Positions 1 through 8,276 of a DNA stretch of 20,332 bases are shown here, in pieces. Source of the stretch: CAZUDI01 sp964618975 (GTDB lineage Bacteria; Desulfobacterota; Desulfomonilia; UBA1062). The notes beneath the pieces were generated by a model that saw nothing but the letters and a program-made list of their open reading frames with translations, had not been told where the DNA came from and did no database searches. Both the position numbers and the translations under genes were made by a program. Position 1 is the stretch's first letter. Each line of letters begins with the position of its first letter. The DNA lies in assembly GCA_964618975.1 (NCBI GenBank), contig CAZUDI010000067.1, positions 1-20,332 on the forward strand, written 5' to 3'.

Positions 1-138
1 TCCCGCGGGATGGGGGTATCTGGTTCTGCCTGGCGGCACTGGGGTCTGGTGTCAAGATGTTATCCTTGCCTTCGGAGGGTTCTATCGAGAGCCTCATGGA
101 TTGCACCTTCACAGCGATCCCGGGGCAGACCTCGTGTT

Positions 139-744
139 TTATGAGGTTACGTCTTCCAGACTGATCGTGCTTAAGCTCCGGGCGATGGTACATACATCCT
201 GGAGCATCCGCTGACGGTCGCTCAAAGAAGTGAAGGGAATGCCGGTAAAATAGGTGTGCCCGAGGATGTGCATGCCGCAGAAGCGGAAGCTGCCCTCGAT
301 GGTCTGATTCATACTCTCCAGCATGCCGGTGTGTTTCAGGTCGTTGAAGGGGGTGCCGGTGGTGTTGATGATCATGAGGCCTTTCTTTTCAAGCAGACCT
401 CGGTAGCCGTCGGCATCGAGGACATAGGCAAAACCGCAGGCCAGAACCCGATCAAGGTAGCCCTTGAGCTGGGCCGGCATCCCGGCCCACCAGATGGGAA
501 AAACCAGGGTGAGGATGTCGGCCCAGGCGATATGCTTCTGTTCGATCAGCACGGCCTGCGGAATCCCCTGGCGCGATTCGCCGCGCATCTCGTCCAGGGT
601 CCGCACCGGGTCGAACCCCATCTGGAAGAGATCCCGTACGATGACCTGCTGCTCGAGCCTCCTGAGCTCATCCTCCAGGGTCCGGCGCAGGGCGGTGTTG
701 AAGCTCTCAGGATTGGGGTGGCAGGAGACGACCAACTGCTTCAT
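139..744 (-). CDS. NAD(P)H dehydrogenase (quinone), KefF/NQO1-like flavodoxin fold
   Basis: A 201-residue protein of the NQO1/KefF/MdaB flavodoxin-fold family. These are cytoplasmic FMN or FAD enzymes that reduce quinones by two electrons with NAD(P)H. The N-terminus (KQLVVSCHPNPESFN) is the usual first strand and flavin-phosphate loop. The central FPIWWAGMPAQLKGYLDRVL, about residues 82-101, is the family signature. INTTGTP near residue 125 is the second flavin loop. The ATG at 744 follows a GGAGG about 9 bases upstream. The gene stands alone: cysE ends about 250 bases upstream of it, and no kefC-type antiporter is visible, so a stand-alone detoxifying quinone reductase is more likely than a KefC partner. 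The substrate is not determined. Confidence 0.88.
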   Translation of the reverse strand: MKQLVVSCHPNPESFNTALRRTLEDELRRLEQQVIVRDLFQMGFDPVRTLDEMRGESRQGIPQAVLIEQKHIAWADILTLVFPIWWAGMPAQLKGYLDRVLACGFAYVLDADGYRGLLEKKGLMIINTTGTPFNDLKHTGMLESMNQTIEGSFRFCGMHILGHTYFTGIPFTSLSDRQRMLQDVCTIARSLSTISLEDVTS

Positions 745-826
745 TTAAGGCAACCTCCACTTGCGAATACGTGCATGCCCTGATCGGCCTGCGAGGTCGG
801 TGCGTGTGCCCGCGGTGTCCTAATAT

Positions 827-855
827 ATAATGCACCTACGCAGCAATACATTCAA
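827..855 (-). promoter_or_regulatory. Candidate sigma-70 promoter for the quinone reductase
   Basis: Read leftward, TTGAAT (850-855) and CATTAT (827-832) are separated by 17 bases in the only AT-rich patch between cysE and the quinone reductase. It would start transcription about 75 bases before the ATG at 744. The -10 match is moderate (4 of 6) and alternative TATA-like hexamers overlap it, so this is a weak call. Confidence 0.3.
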
Positions 856-995
856 GTATCAGCGCACAGACCGTCTTGACCCGGGAATACTCACCACCGG
901 GCAGCGCAAGGCAGGGTCGATCATCACCGTCGGCGGCCAGAGAGCGTTCCTCGGGCATCCGCGTTGTCACGTCATGGTGACCCCGCCCCTATCCC

Positions 996-1934
996 TCAGG
1001 CACCTCCTTCGCCCTGCGGTTCGATGAGAGGCTCGGCGCTGCCGTTCGGGGTCACACGCGACCCCGGGGCCACGTCATGGGTCAACCAGACATTACCCCC
1101 AATGATGGCCCCCTTACCGATGCGTACCCGACCGAGGATGGTGGTCCCCGAATAGATCACCACGTCGTCCTCCACAATGGGGTGGCGGGGTATGCCCTTG
1201 ACGAGCCGACCCTCATCATCGCGGGGAAAATTTCTGGCCCCCAGCGTCACCCCCTGATACAGCTGCACCTTGGCGCCGATGATGCAGGTCTCCCCGATCA
1301 CCACCCCGGTACCATGGTCGATGAAGAAATGCTCCCCGATGCTCGCCCGGGGGTGGATGTCGATCCCGGTCTGGGAGTGGGCCATCTCGGTGATGATGCG
1401 CGGGATGATATCCACCCCCAGTTCGGCCAGTTCGTGGGCGATGCGGTAGTTGATGAGGGCCTTGATGCTCGGGTAGCAGAAGATCGTCTCGCCCGGGTTG
1501 ATGGCGGCGGGATCGCCTTCATAGGCGGCGAGAACATCCGTGGCCAGCAGGCGGCGAACCTTCGGCAGGCGCGTGATGAACTCGCAGGCCAGCCGGCGCG
1601 AGCGGGCGTCGCATTCAATGCATTCCTCCCCGCCATTCAGACTGCACGTGAAACAGTATCCCCGCTTGATCTGTTCGGTAAGCAGCCTGAGCACCTTGTC
1701 CAGGTTCGACCCGATAGAATACGGCATGGTCACGGGCGTCATCTCCGAATCGCTGAAATATCCGGGAAATAGCACCGCCCTGAGACGCTCTACGATCTCG
1801 GTGAGCGCCTCGATGGAGGGCATGTCCGCATCGGGAGACGAGCGGTGATAGACCGCGCGATAGGACTCTGGCCGGCACAGCTCGGCCACCACCTTGCGGA
1901 GGATATCCGGCTGTGCGTCATCTGTTTCAGTCAT
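996..1934 (-). CDS. cysE: Serine O-acetyltransferase (EpsC-like CysE)
   Basis: A 312-residue serine acetyltransferase that transfers acetyl from acetyl-CoA to L-serine, giving O-acetylserine for CysK. Residues about 115-190 form the helical SAT N-domain (DVLAAYEGDPAA, FCYPSIKALINYRIAHEL). The left-handed beta-helix follows from about 190, with the catalytic IDHGTGVVIGET (Asp206, His207) and hexapeptide repeats. The start at 1934 has AGGAAAGGA just upstream; a longer in-frame start at 1979 would overlap cysK and lacks support. The protein is longer than E. coli CysE (273). It carries a four-cysteine motif CX2CX7CX2C at Cys94, 97, 105 and 108. It ends in ...GEGGA and so lacks the C-terminal isoleucine used to dock into CysK. 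It sits 31 bases after cysK, almost certainly in one transcript. Confidence 0.93.
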   Translation of the reverse strand: MTETDDAQPDILRKVVAELCRPESYRAVYHRSSPDADMPSIEALTEIVERLRAVLFPGYFSDSEMTPVTMPYSIGSNLDKVLRLLTEQIKRGYCFTCSLNGGEECIECDARSRRLACEFITRLPKVRRLLATDVLAAYEGDPAAINPGETIFCYPSIKALINYRIAHELAELGVDIIPRIITEMAHSQTGIDIHPRASIGEHFFIDHGTGVVIGETCIIGAKVQLYQGVTLGARNFPRDDEGRLVKGIPRHPIVEDDVVIYSGTTILGRVRIGKGAIIGGNVWLTHDVAPGSRVTPNGSAEPLIEPQGEGGA

Positions 1935-1965
1935 AGCGTTCCTTTCCTGGAATAACTGGTTCGTC

Positions 1966-2892
<927 letters not shown>

Positions 2893-2956
2893 CGCGCTCC
2901 TTTTCTGCCCGCCCAACAGGGCAGTTTTTAGCTGGCCTATAAGAATCGCCCTATCC

Positions 2957-3030
2957 TGGGCATGCACCCCGGGGCCATCCCTGGCCTGCCCTTTTCACCG
3001 CAAGCCTCTGGGAATTCGACCTGGAATGAT
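2957..3030 (+). repeat. Dispersed two-hairpin element, copy A
   Basis: This is one of six related intergenic sequences, all readable on the plus strand. It starts GGGCATGCACCCC, has the first inverted pair CCGGGG/CCCTGG (one G-T pair), a central spacer, a degraded second hairpin (CCGC...CTGG) and the conserved block GGGAATTCGAC. It lies between nifU and cysK, antisense to both. It is among the most diverged copies. Confidence 0.7.
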
Positions 3031-3136
3031 CGACGTGTTGCGCGCATCCGGAAGAAGAGCCCGCGCCGTCACTGCGGCCACAAGGGTATAGGAAAGGGTC
3101 CCTTCCGATCTTTACCGCCCGGATCGGGCGCAGCCC

Positions 3137-3763
3137 TCAGCCGACGCAGGCGTCCTTGTCGCCGAAATGTTCGATGATATAGCGCTTTATCACCTCGATG
3201 ACCTCGTCCTTGCACTCGCCGCACACGGTGCCCACCTTGGTGTGCTCCTGGACCTCATAGAAGGTGCGCGCCCCCTCAAGCACAGCATGCTCGATCTCGC
3301 TCTCTGTCACATGCATGCAATGGCACACCTCCCGGTCTTTTTCCTCCACGATACGGTGCTCCATGCCATTGCGGCGGTAGTAGTCGGTTATGGCCATCCT
3401 CAGGGCCTTGTCACCCAGTACGGAACAGTGGATCTTGTGCTCGGGCAACCCCCCCAGCTCCCGGTTGACATCCCTGGCCGTGATGCGGTAGGCGTCCTCC
3501 AGGCGCATGCCCTTGACCATCTCGGAGAGCACCGAGGTGGAGGCGATCGCGCTGGCACATCCGAAGGTCTTCCAGCGGCAATCTGTGATGACATCCCGCT
3601 CCCGGTCCACCCGGATGACCACAACCATCTGGTCGCCGCACTTGATGTTGCCGGTCTCTCCCCGGCCGTCGGGGGCGAAGACCTCCTCATCCTCAAGGAT
3701 GTTGCGAGGATGCATGAAGTGCTCCTTGACCTTGTCCGTATAGGCCCACTCGCCCGGTGTCAT
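3137..3763 (-). CDS. nifU: NifU-like Fe-S scaffold (IscU domain plus BFD-like [2Fe-2S] domain)
   Basis: A 208-residue Fe-S cluster assembly scaffold. Residues about 8-135 are the IscU/NifU-N domain, with the three cluster ligands in KCGDQ (Cys42), FGCASA (Cys69) and IHCSVLG (Cys113). Residues about 145-200 are a BFD-like [2Fe-2S] domain with CXC (Cys147, 149) and CXXC (Cys181, 184). The C-terminal Nfu domain of Azotobacter NifU is missing, so this is the shorter two-domain form. The ATG at 3763 follows AGGAGGGG and overlaps the nifS stop in an ATGA, indicating translational coupling. A longer in-frame start at 3898 lies inside nifS and is rejected. No nitrogenase genes are present, so a general housekeeping role is more likely than nitrogen fixation. 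Confidence 0.93.
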   Translation of the reverse strand: MTPGEWAYTDKVKEHFMHPRNILEDEEVFAPDGRGETGNIKCGDQMVVVIRVDRERDVITDCRWKTFGCASAIASTSVLSEMVKGMRLEDAYRITARDVNRELGGLPEHKIHCSVLGDKALRMAITDYYRRNGMEHRIVEEKDREVCHCMHVTESEIEHAVLEGARTFYEVQEHTKVGTVCGECKDEVIEVIKRYIIEHFGDKDACVG

Positions 3764-4950
3764 GATGTGCCCCTCCTGTAGGCGCTCGACATGCCCCTGA
3801 TGCGTTCGATGACCCGCGGCAGGACATCGAGGACATACTCCACCTCTTCCCGGGTATTCTCGCGCCCCAGGCCGATGCGGATCGAACCGTGGGCGCACTC
3901 CATGGGCACCCCGGTGGCCAGGATCACATGTGAGGGATCCAGCGAACCGGAGGCACAGGCCGAGCCTGTGGACACCGCGATCCCTTCCAGGTCGAGATAG
4001 AGCAGGATGGCCTCGCCCTCGGCCCCGTCAAAGGATACGTTCAGCGTACCGGGCAGCGTATCCGTAGGGTGGCCGTTGAAGTGAATGTCCGGTATGCGCG
4101 CCTCGATGCCCTGTCTGAGCATATCCCTGAGCCCTGTCAGCCGCCCAGCCTCTTCCGCCATCTCGCGGGAGCGCATCTCGATGGCCTTGCCCAGCCCCAC
4201 GATACCGATGGTGTTTTCCGTGCCCGCCCGGCGGCCTCTCTCCTGGTGACCGCCCCGGATAAGCGGGCCGAAGGGCACGCCCCGGCGCACGTACAGGGCC
4301 CCCACCCCCTTGGGACCGTAGATCTTGTGCCCGGAGAGGCTAAGAAAATCCACCCCCAGCTCGCGCACATCCACCGGGAGCTTGCCGATGGCCTGCACCG
4401 CATCGGTGTGGAAGAGGGCGCCCCTGGCATGGGCAATCATAGAGGCGGCCTTGACGTCCTGGATGGTGCCGATCTCGTTGTTGGCCATCATGACCGAGAC
4501 GAGCCCGGCCCCGTCTGCAAGCTCGTCCTCCAGCCGGTCCAGCCGCACCTTGCCCGTCCTGTCCACGTCCACAAACCGCACGTCCACCCCCTGCTTCAGG
4601 AGGCATTTCGAGGTCTCGAGGATGCAGGGGTGCTCGATGGTGGTGGTGACGATCTTAGCCTGGTGTGCCACACAGAATTCGCACTCCGATGCCCGGCATG
4701 TAAGCAGGGAGAGCACTGTATTGTTGGCCTCGGACCCGCTGCCCACGAAGACGATCTCCTCGGGGAAAGCGCCGAGGAAGGCCGCCACTTTCGAGCGGGC
4801 CTCCTCCACCAGTGAGCGCGCCTGGCGGCCGAAGCCGTGCAGGCTCGAGGGGTTGCCAAAGGTTTCCATGGCCTGAACCATGGCCTCCCGCACCGCGGGG
4901 TGCAGCGGGGTGGTGGCGTTATGGTCCAGGTAGATACTGCGGGCCTCCAT
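3760..4950 (-). CDS. nifS: Cysteine desulfurase (NifS/IscS family)
   Basis: A 396-residue PLP enzyme that removes sulfur from L-cysteine as a protein persulfide and passes it to NifU. Visible motifs are YLDHNATTPL at 7-16, GSGSEANN near 70-77, TTIEHP with PLP-stacking His107, LSGHKIYGPKG with Schiff-base Lys209, GGHQERGRRAGTEN, and the mobile loop STGSACASG with catalytic Cys332. The loop context is that of group I desulfurases. Residues about 84-100 (TCRASECEFCVAHQAKI) add cysteines 85, 90 and 93, absent from E. coli IscS as I recall it. The ATG at 4950 follows GGAGAAGGAAGG. It is the first gene of the nifS-nifU pair, with cysK-cysE downstream supplying its substrate. Confidence 0.94.
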   Translation of the reverse strand: MEARSIYLDHNATTPLHPAVREAMVQAMETFGNPSSLHGFGRQARSLVEEARSKVAAFLGAFPEEIVFVGSGSEANNTVLSLLTCRASECEFCVAHQAKIVTTTIEHPCILETSKCLLKQGVDVRFVDVDRTGKVRLDRLEDELADGAGLVSVMMANNEIGTIQDVKAASMIAHARGALFHTDAVQAIGKLPVDVRELGVDFLSLSGHKIYGPKGVGALYVRRGVPFGPLIRGGHQERGRRAGTENTIGIVGLGKAIEMRSREMAEEAGRLTGLRDMLRQGIEARIPDIHFNGHPTDTLPGTLNVSFDGAEGEAILLYLDLEGIAVSTGSACASGSLDPSHVILATGVPMECAHGSIRIGLGRENTREEVEYVLDVLPRVIERIRGMSSAYRRGTS

Positions 4951-5037
4951 GACCTTCCTTCTCCTTCCCCCAGGCCGGGCCGCTTCCCGGGCGGCAGCGT
5001 GCCGCATAGCCCCGTGAACTTCTATATCTTCCTGATA

Positions 5038-5066
5038 CCTATAGTGCTTATCAAACCATATTTCCA
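5038..5066 (-). promoter_or_regulatory. Candidate promoter for nifS-nifU
   Basis: Read leftward, TGGAAA (5061-5066) and TATAGG (5038-5043) are 17 bases apart, each 4 of 6 matches to the sigma-70 consensus. They lie in the only AT-rich block upstream of nifS, about 90 bases before its ATG. Spacing and position are right but both hexamers are mediocre. Confidence 0.3.
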
Positions 5067-5144
5067 GGTTCTGGATATATTCCTATGCACCCCATCTACT
5101 TACATTATCCCGTCTGCCCTACCTCCCTGTGTATCCAAGTCATG

Positions 5145-5217
5145 GGCATGAACCCCAGGGCAGGCCCTGGGCCGGCCTTGACGTCGCAAGCGGCAGGGAA
5201 TTCGACTCCATCATGAT
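5145..5217 (+). repeat. Dispersed two-hairpin element, copy B
   Basis: The sequence begins GGGCATGAACCCC. The first hairpin is CCCAGGGC-AG-GCCCTGGG, a perfect 8-bp stem and the strongest of the family. The second is GTCGC-AA-GCGGC with one G-T pair, followed by GGGAATTCGACTCC and ATCATGAT. It lies between nifS and the channel gene. Confidence 0.78.
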
Positions 5218-5360
5218 CAACCATGTGCAGCGACAAACTGGCAGCGACAGAACCTCACGGCGCCCGGTGGCGGGTACTCCCGGGCTGACAGATGCAATGC
5301 CTTTTGCCTCTGCATTACCCGGGTATCCGTGAGAATCAGAATAATCCCGCGTGTGCCGGA

Positions 5361-6170
5361 TCAGCCCTGCTGATAGAGATGTACGTCCGTCTGCGGGAAG
5401 GGAATCGTGATCCCCTCGGCATCGAAGCGTTTCTTGACCTTCTCCACCAAGGCAAAATAGACGTCCCAGTAGTCTCCGGTCTTGACCCACACCCGCGCCT
5501 CGAAATTCACGCTGCTGTCGGCAAGCGCCTTGACGATGATCGCCGGAGATGGGTCCCTGAGGATGCGCTCGTCCTCTGCGACCGCCTTTTCGATGATGCC
5601 ACGCACCTTGTCGATGTCGTCGCCGTAGCTGACGCCCAAGAGCACATCGATGCGCCGGGTGTCCTTGGCGGTGTAATTGACAATCACGTCCCCCATGATC
5701 TTGCCGTTGGGGATGATGATGGTCTTGTTGTCCACGGTCTTGATCTGGGTGGTGAAGATGTGGAGATCTTCCACCACCCCGGACACACCGGCGGCCTCGA
5801 TGTAGTCACCGCCCTTGAAGGGTCGGAAGATTATCAGCAGAAAACCGGCGGCGAAATTGGCCAGCGAGCCCTGAAGGGCCAGGCCGACGGCCAGGCCGGC
5901 CGCACCGATGACCGCAATGAACGAGGTGGTCTGGATGCCGAGCTGGGCGATGGCGGCGATCACCACGAAGGTGATCAGGGCGATGTAGGTGAGCGAGCCC
6001 ACAAAGGAGACGATCACCGGCTCCACCTCCCGTTTCGTCAACACCCGGGCGGTGAGCCTCCTGAGGGCCTGGGCGATCCAGCGCCCGAGGATGAAGATGA
6101 TCAGGGCCGCAAGGGCCTTCACCCCGTAGAACATGAGCCACCCCTGCATCTTGACCAGATAGTCCTCCAT
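5361..6170 (-). CDS. Small-conductance mechanosensitive channel, MscS family
   Basis: A 269-residue inner-membrane channel that opens under membrane tension to release solutes during hypo-osmotic shock. Three hydrophobic helices are visible at about 14-34, 57-77 and 82-117. The pore-lining TM3 has the glycine/alanine pattern GAAGLAVGLALQGSLANFAAG, followed by RPFKGGDYIE, the start of the beta domain. NKTIIIPNGKIMGDVIVNYT is the MscS signature of the cytoplasmic beta domain. An alpha/beta C-domain then ends in IPFPQTDVHLYQQG, as in E. coli MscS (286 residues). The ATG at 6170 follows GAGGAGGG, so a longer frame to 6254 is not needed. It is probably monocistronic, with its own promoter about 105 bases upstream. 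Confidence 0.95.
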   Translation of the reverse strand: MEDYLVKMQGWLMFYGVKALAALIIFILGRWIAQALRRLTARVLTKREVEPVIVSFVGSLTYIALITFVVIAAIAQLGIQTTSFIAVIGAAGLAVGLALQGSLANFAAGFLLIIFRPFKGGDYIEAAGVSGVVEDLHIFTTQIKTVDNKTIIIPNGKIMGDVIVNYTAKDTRRIDVLLGVSYGDDIDKVRGIIEKAVAEDERILRDPSPAIIVKALADSSVNFEARVWVKTGDYWDVYFALVEKVKKRFDAEGITIPFPQTDVHLYQQG

Positions 6171-6473
6171 GATACACCCTCCTCTGAAGACCTTCATTTC
6201 TTCCTGGGCGCATGCAGGTGAAGGACACACGCCCCCGCCAGGGCTCCGGTACAAGATGCGGAAGATGTCTTCCTTAGTAAATAGTTATATACGGCATGTC
6301 AAGTCAGCCCACCTGCCGGTCACAACCGGGGCATCGCATGCAAGCAGAACCTGGACCCTGTCCGAACGGGAGAGGCTGACCCGCGGCCCGTGAAACGGAC
6401 GAGGGCGCCCCCGCAGGTAACGCATCGGTCTTACCGTTGCGGATCCGCCGGCCTGAGACTTGCGGGGGGAGCA
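6171..6473. other. Intergenic region upstream of the MscS-family gene
   Basis: About 300 bases with no credible gene. It holds a good leftward promoter candidate in an AT-rich patch at 6275-6303. Otherwise nothing recognisable was found, and no clear terminator for the ferritin-like gene is visible. Confidence 0.6.
6275..6303 (-). promoter_or_regulatory. Candidate sigma-70 promoter for the MscS-family gene
   Basis: Read leftward, a perfect TTGACA (6298-6303) is followed after 17 bases by TACTAA (6275-6280). The spacer is AT-rich (contains TATATAAC). Transcription would begin about 100 bases before the ATG at 6170. The -35 is excellent and the -10 poor. Confidence 0.42.
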
Positions 6474-6998
6474 TCAGGCCCCGTCGAGACCGTGATGCTC
6501 CTTCTCCGTGAAATAGGCCTCGGGATCCTTCAGGTAGATTTCCGTGTCCTTGAGCGAGAGATAGTGCTCCCGCTCGATGCGTGCGAGCAGGTCGAAAAAG
6601 GCCCTTTCCTTGGGGTCGCGGGAGGCATCCCGCAGCCGGGCGTAGAACTGCGTACCCTTGTACTCGAAATCGGTCGCAATCTCGATGGCCTTGAGGTCAT
6701 CGGTGTCGGACTCGGGCTGATCCTCGACCTGTGTGATCATGTCCGTGAGGATCTCCTTGATGGCGGTGTCCTTGACCTTGAGCGGCAGGCTCGCGGGCCA
6801 CTTCTCCTGTCTGGTCCAGGTGTCGTGGAGCTCCTTGAGCCGCTCATAGTGCTCGAGCTCATCGTCGGCGATCTCCTGGAACATACGCCTCCCGATCGGG
6901 TTGCGCGTGCGCGCGGCATGCTTCAGGTAGAACTCCCGCTCGTGCATCTCGTTGTTCAGTGCGACTTCCAGGGCGTCCAGCCGTTCCTGATCTGTCAT
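6474..6998 (-). CDS. Ferritin-like / rubrerythrin-type diiron four-helix protein
   Basis: A 174-residue ferritin-like protein, probably cytoplasmic. It has two helix pairs, each with an ExxH ligand motif: DELEH (Glu47, His50) and IEREH (Glu142, His145). Additional glutamates lie near the N-terminus (about 17-21) and in FEYKGTQFY (Glu112). This is the diiron arrangement of the rubrerythrin/YciF superfamily. There is no C-terminal rubredoxin CXXC domain, so it is not a full rubrerythrin. A role in peroxide handling or iron storage fits the family but is inferred. The start at 6998 is chosen because GAGGAGG lies 5 bases upstream; in-frame ATGs at 7052 and 7058 have weaker sites. The tail KEHHGLDGA is histidine-containing. 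Confidence 0.85.
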   Translation of the reverse strand: MTDQERLDALEVALNNEMHEREFYLKHAARTRNPIGRRMFQEIADDELEHYERLKELHDTWTRQEKWPASLPLKVKDTAIKEILTDMITQVEDQPESDTDDLKAIEIATDFEYKGTQFYARLRDASRDPKERAFFDLLARIEREHYLSLKDTEIYLKDPEAYFTEKEHHGLDGA

Positions 6999-7272
6999 CT
7001 CCCCCTCCTCGGGTCCTTGATCCGCTTCTGTCTTCTTCCTCTCCGGGGCCATGCCCACCCTGGTTCGACCCCTGCCTCATCTCACCTGTGCCTCACACCC
7101 GACCGGAGAGGAGCCCTCCTCGCCTTCTGGTACAAGATGCTCCCGCATCACTTCACGGTTCCTGTGCCACCAGGGGCAGACCCCATCACCGCCTCTCCTG
7201 CGTAGAAAGTGATAACCCTGCCCCCGACGAAGTCAAGAACGCTCACAGACAGAACTGCCACAGGCCCTCCTG

Positions 7273-8109
7273 TCAGCGACCCGCACGGGATTCGGCGGGG
7301 AAGCGGCGCGTGATGATCCCCGTGATCTCATCCACGCATGTCTCCAGGGGTTTGTTGGTGACCCCGATCACCGCATAGCCATGCCGCTTGCACACGCTGT
7401 AGGTCTCCTCCAGCTCCTCGTTGATGCCCGCCAGGTCGGTGTAGCGCGCGGACAGCGGTGCCTTGAGGTTCTGCTGGCGGGTCTGACGGTAATCCAGCAG
7501 TCGTTCCGGCTCCATCACCAGCCCGATGACTCGCCCCCGGTCCACCTCACCCAGTGCCACCGGCAGCTCCCGACCGCGCACCAGGGCCACGTTGGCCACC
7601 TTCCATCCCAGGACCGCCAGGTACATGCTGAGCGGGGTCTTGCCCACCCGGGACACCCCCAGAAGTACGATCTGCGCCCGGGGCAGATCCTGCGGATTGA
7701 GCCCGTCGTCGTGGAACATGGCGAACTCGATGGCGGAGGCCCGCTCGAAGTTGGAGATGTTCTGCTGCCGGTAAAGCCCCGGCCGACCCAGCGGTTCACT
7801 CTGGAGCATGCTCGTCAGGTGTGTGATGAGCTCCCCCATGAGATCGACGGCCACGACCCCGGACTGCGCCGCCAGGCGCCCGAGCTCGCGGCGCATCCCG
7901 CCGTCCACCAGGGTGTAAACGATCAGCCCCCCGGTAAGCCGGGCCTGGGCGACAACCTCCCGGAGCTGCCCCGCCTGCTGCACATGGGGGACCACGACCA
8001 CCGCGGGAAGTCTTCCGGGAAACTGGGCCAGCACGGTGTGCACCACCAGCTCAGCACTGGCACCGGTGCCGCCGGAGACCACGTAGATGCACGCCCTGCC
8101 AGGGATCAT
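7273..8109 (-). CDS. ppsR: PEP synthase/PPDK regulatory kinase-pyrophosphorylase (DUF299, PSRP)
   Basis: A 278-residue bifunctional regulator. The family inactivates phosphoenolpyruvate synthase or pyruvate phosphate dikinase by ADP-dependent threonine phosphorylation and reactivates it by Pi-dependent pyrophosphorolysis. The N-terminus IYVVSGGTGASAE matches the family start, although the usual Asp in SDGTG is Gly here. The P-loop GVSRVGKTPLSMYLA near residue 150 is diagnostic. The C-terminal YAVIGVTNKPLETCVDEI is also typical, and E. coli PpsR is 277 residues. The ATG at 8109 gives the right length, but its leader is the complement of repeat copy C and offers only a weak TGGGG site. An ATG at 8211 has AGGGGGG upstream and would add 34 residues encoded by the repeat. 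No ppsA or ppdK is in the window. Confidence 0.88.
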   Translation of the reverse strand: MIPGRACIYVVSGGTGASAELVVHTVLAQFPGRLPAVVVVPHVQQAGQLREVVAQARLTGGLIVYTLVDGGMRRELGRLAAQSGVVAVDLMGELITHLTSMLQSEPLGRPGLYRQQNISNFERASAIEFAMFHDDGLNPQDLPRAQIVLLGVSRVGKTPLSMYLAVLGWKVANVALVRGRELPVALGEVDRGRVIGLVMEPERLLDYRQTRQQNLKAPLSARYTDLAGINEELEETYSVCKRHGYAVIGVTNKPLETCVDEITGIITRRFPAESRAGR

Positions 8110-8183
8110 GGCTATGAACCCCAGGGCAAGCCCTGGACCCTGCCTGACGCCGCAAGCAGCGGGAAATTCGACCCCCAGGCCAT
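8109..8183 (+). repeat. Dispersed two-hairpin element, copy C
   Basis: The sequence starts GCTATGAACCC. The first hairpin is CCAGGGC-AA-GCCCTGG, a perfect 7-bp stem. Then come CCTGACG, the second inverted pair CCGC-AAGCA-GCGG, and GGAAATTCGACCCCC. It abuts the likely start codon of the PEP-synthase regulator, whose leader is therefore the complement of the element. Confidence 0.8.
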
Positions 8184-8219
8184 TAGAGCTGTCGCTCCCG
8201 TCCCTGTCCATGCGGAGCC

Positions 8220-8231
8220 CCCCTTAAGGGG
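8220..8231 (-). other. Perfect 12-bp palindrome CCCCTTAAGGGG after the FGGY kinase gene
   Basis: A self-complementary CCCCTTAAGGGG sits 46 bases past the kinase stop and ahead of the regulator gene. It could form a small hairpin at the end of the operon transcript. No T-run follows, so an intrinsic terminator is not claimed. Confidence 0.35.
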
Positions 8232-8276
8232 CAGCATACCACACCCGGGCCTGCAGGGCACGCCTGTCCGCGAGAT

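Larger units (their letters stand above)
4951..5360. other. Intergenic region between mscS-like gene and nifS
   Basis: A 410-base stretch without a credible gene. Next to nifS it holds an AT-rich block (about 5020-5105) with a candidate leftward promoter. Farther out it holds dispersed repeat copy B. The remaining 130 bases to the channel stop show nothing recognisable. No match to an IscR site was seen by eye. Confidence 0.7.

Noticed and set aside
1..138. Possible degenerate seventh repeat copy near the left edge (TCATGGATTGCACC, CCCGGGGCAGACC) and palindrome TCCCGCGGGA at 1-10
   Set aside because: The blocks are too short and wrongly spaced, with no second hairpin and no ATTCGAC block. 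They may be chance in GC-rich DNA.
256..783. Long plus-strand open frame opposite the quinone reductase
   Set aside because: It is the antisense shadow of a clear flavodoxin-fold gene, with no ribosome site or recognisable domain. Similar shadows opposite cysE, cysK, nifS, the channel, both kinases and the dehydrogenases were rejected likewise.
966..981. Hairpin GTCAC-N6-GTGAC after cysE as a terminator
   Set aside because: Only a 5-bp stem with no T-run; too weak to call.
6249..6261. GGTACAAGATGC at about 6249, repeated at about 7131
   Set aside because: A twelve-base coincidence with unrelated flanks on both sides; no structure or position pattern.
7221..7234. Short shared word CCCCCGACRAAGTC at 7221 and 15726
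   Set aside because: Thirteen of 14 bases match, and only the second forms a hairpin (CCGAC-AAA-GTCGG). The flanks do not align, so a repeat family cannot be claimed from two short hits.
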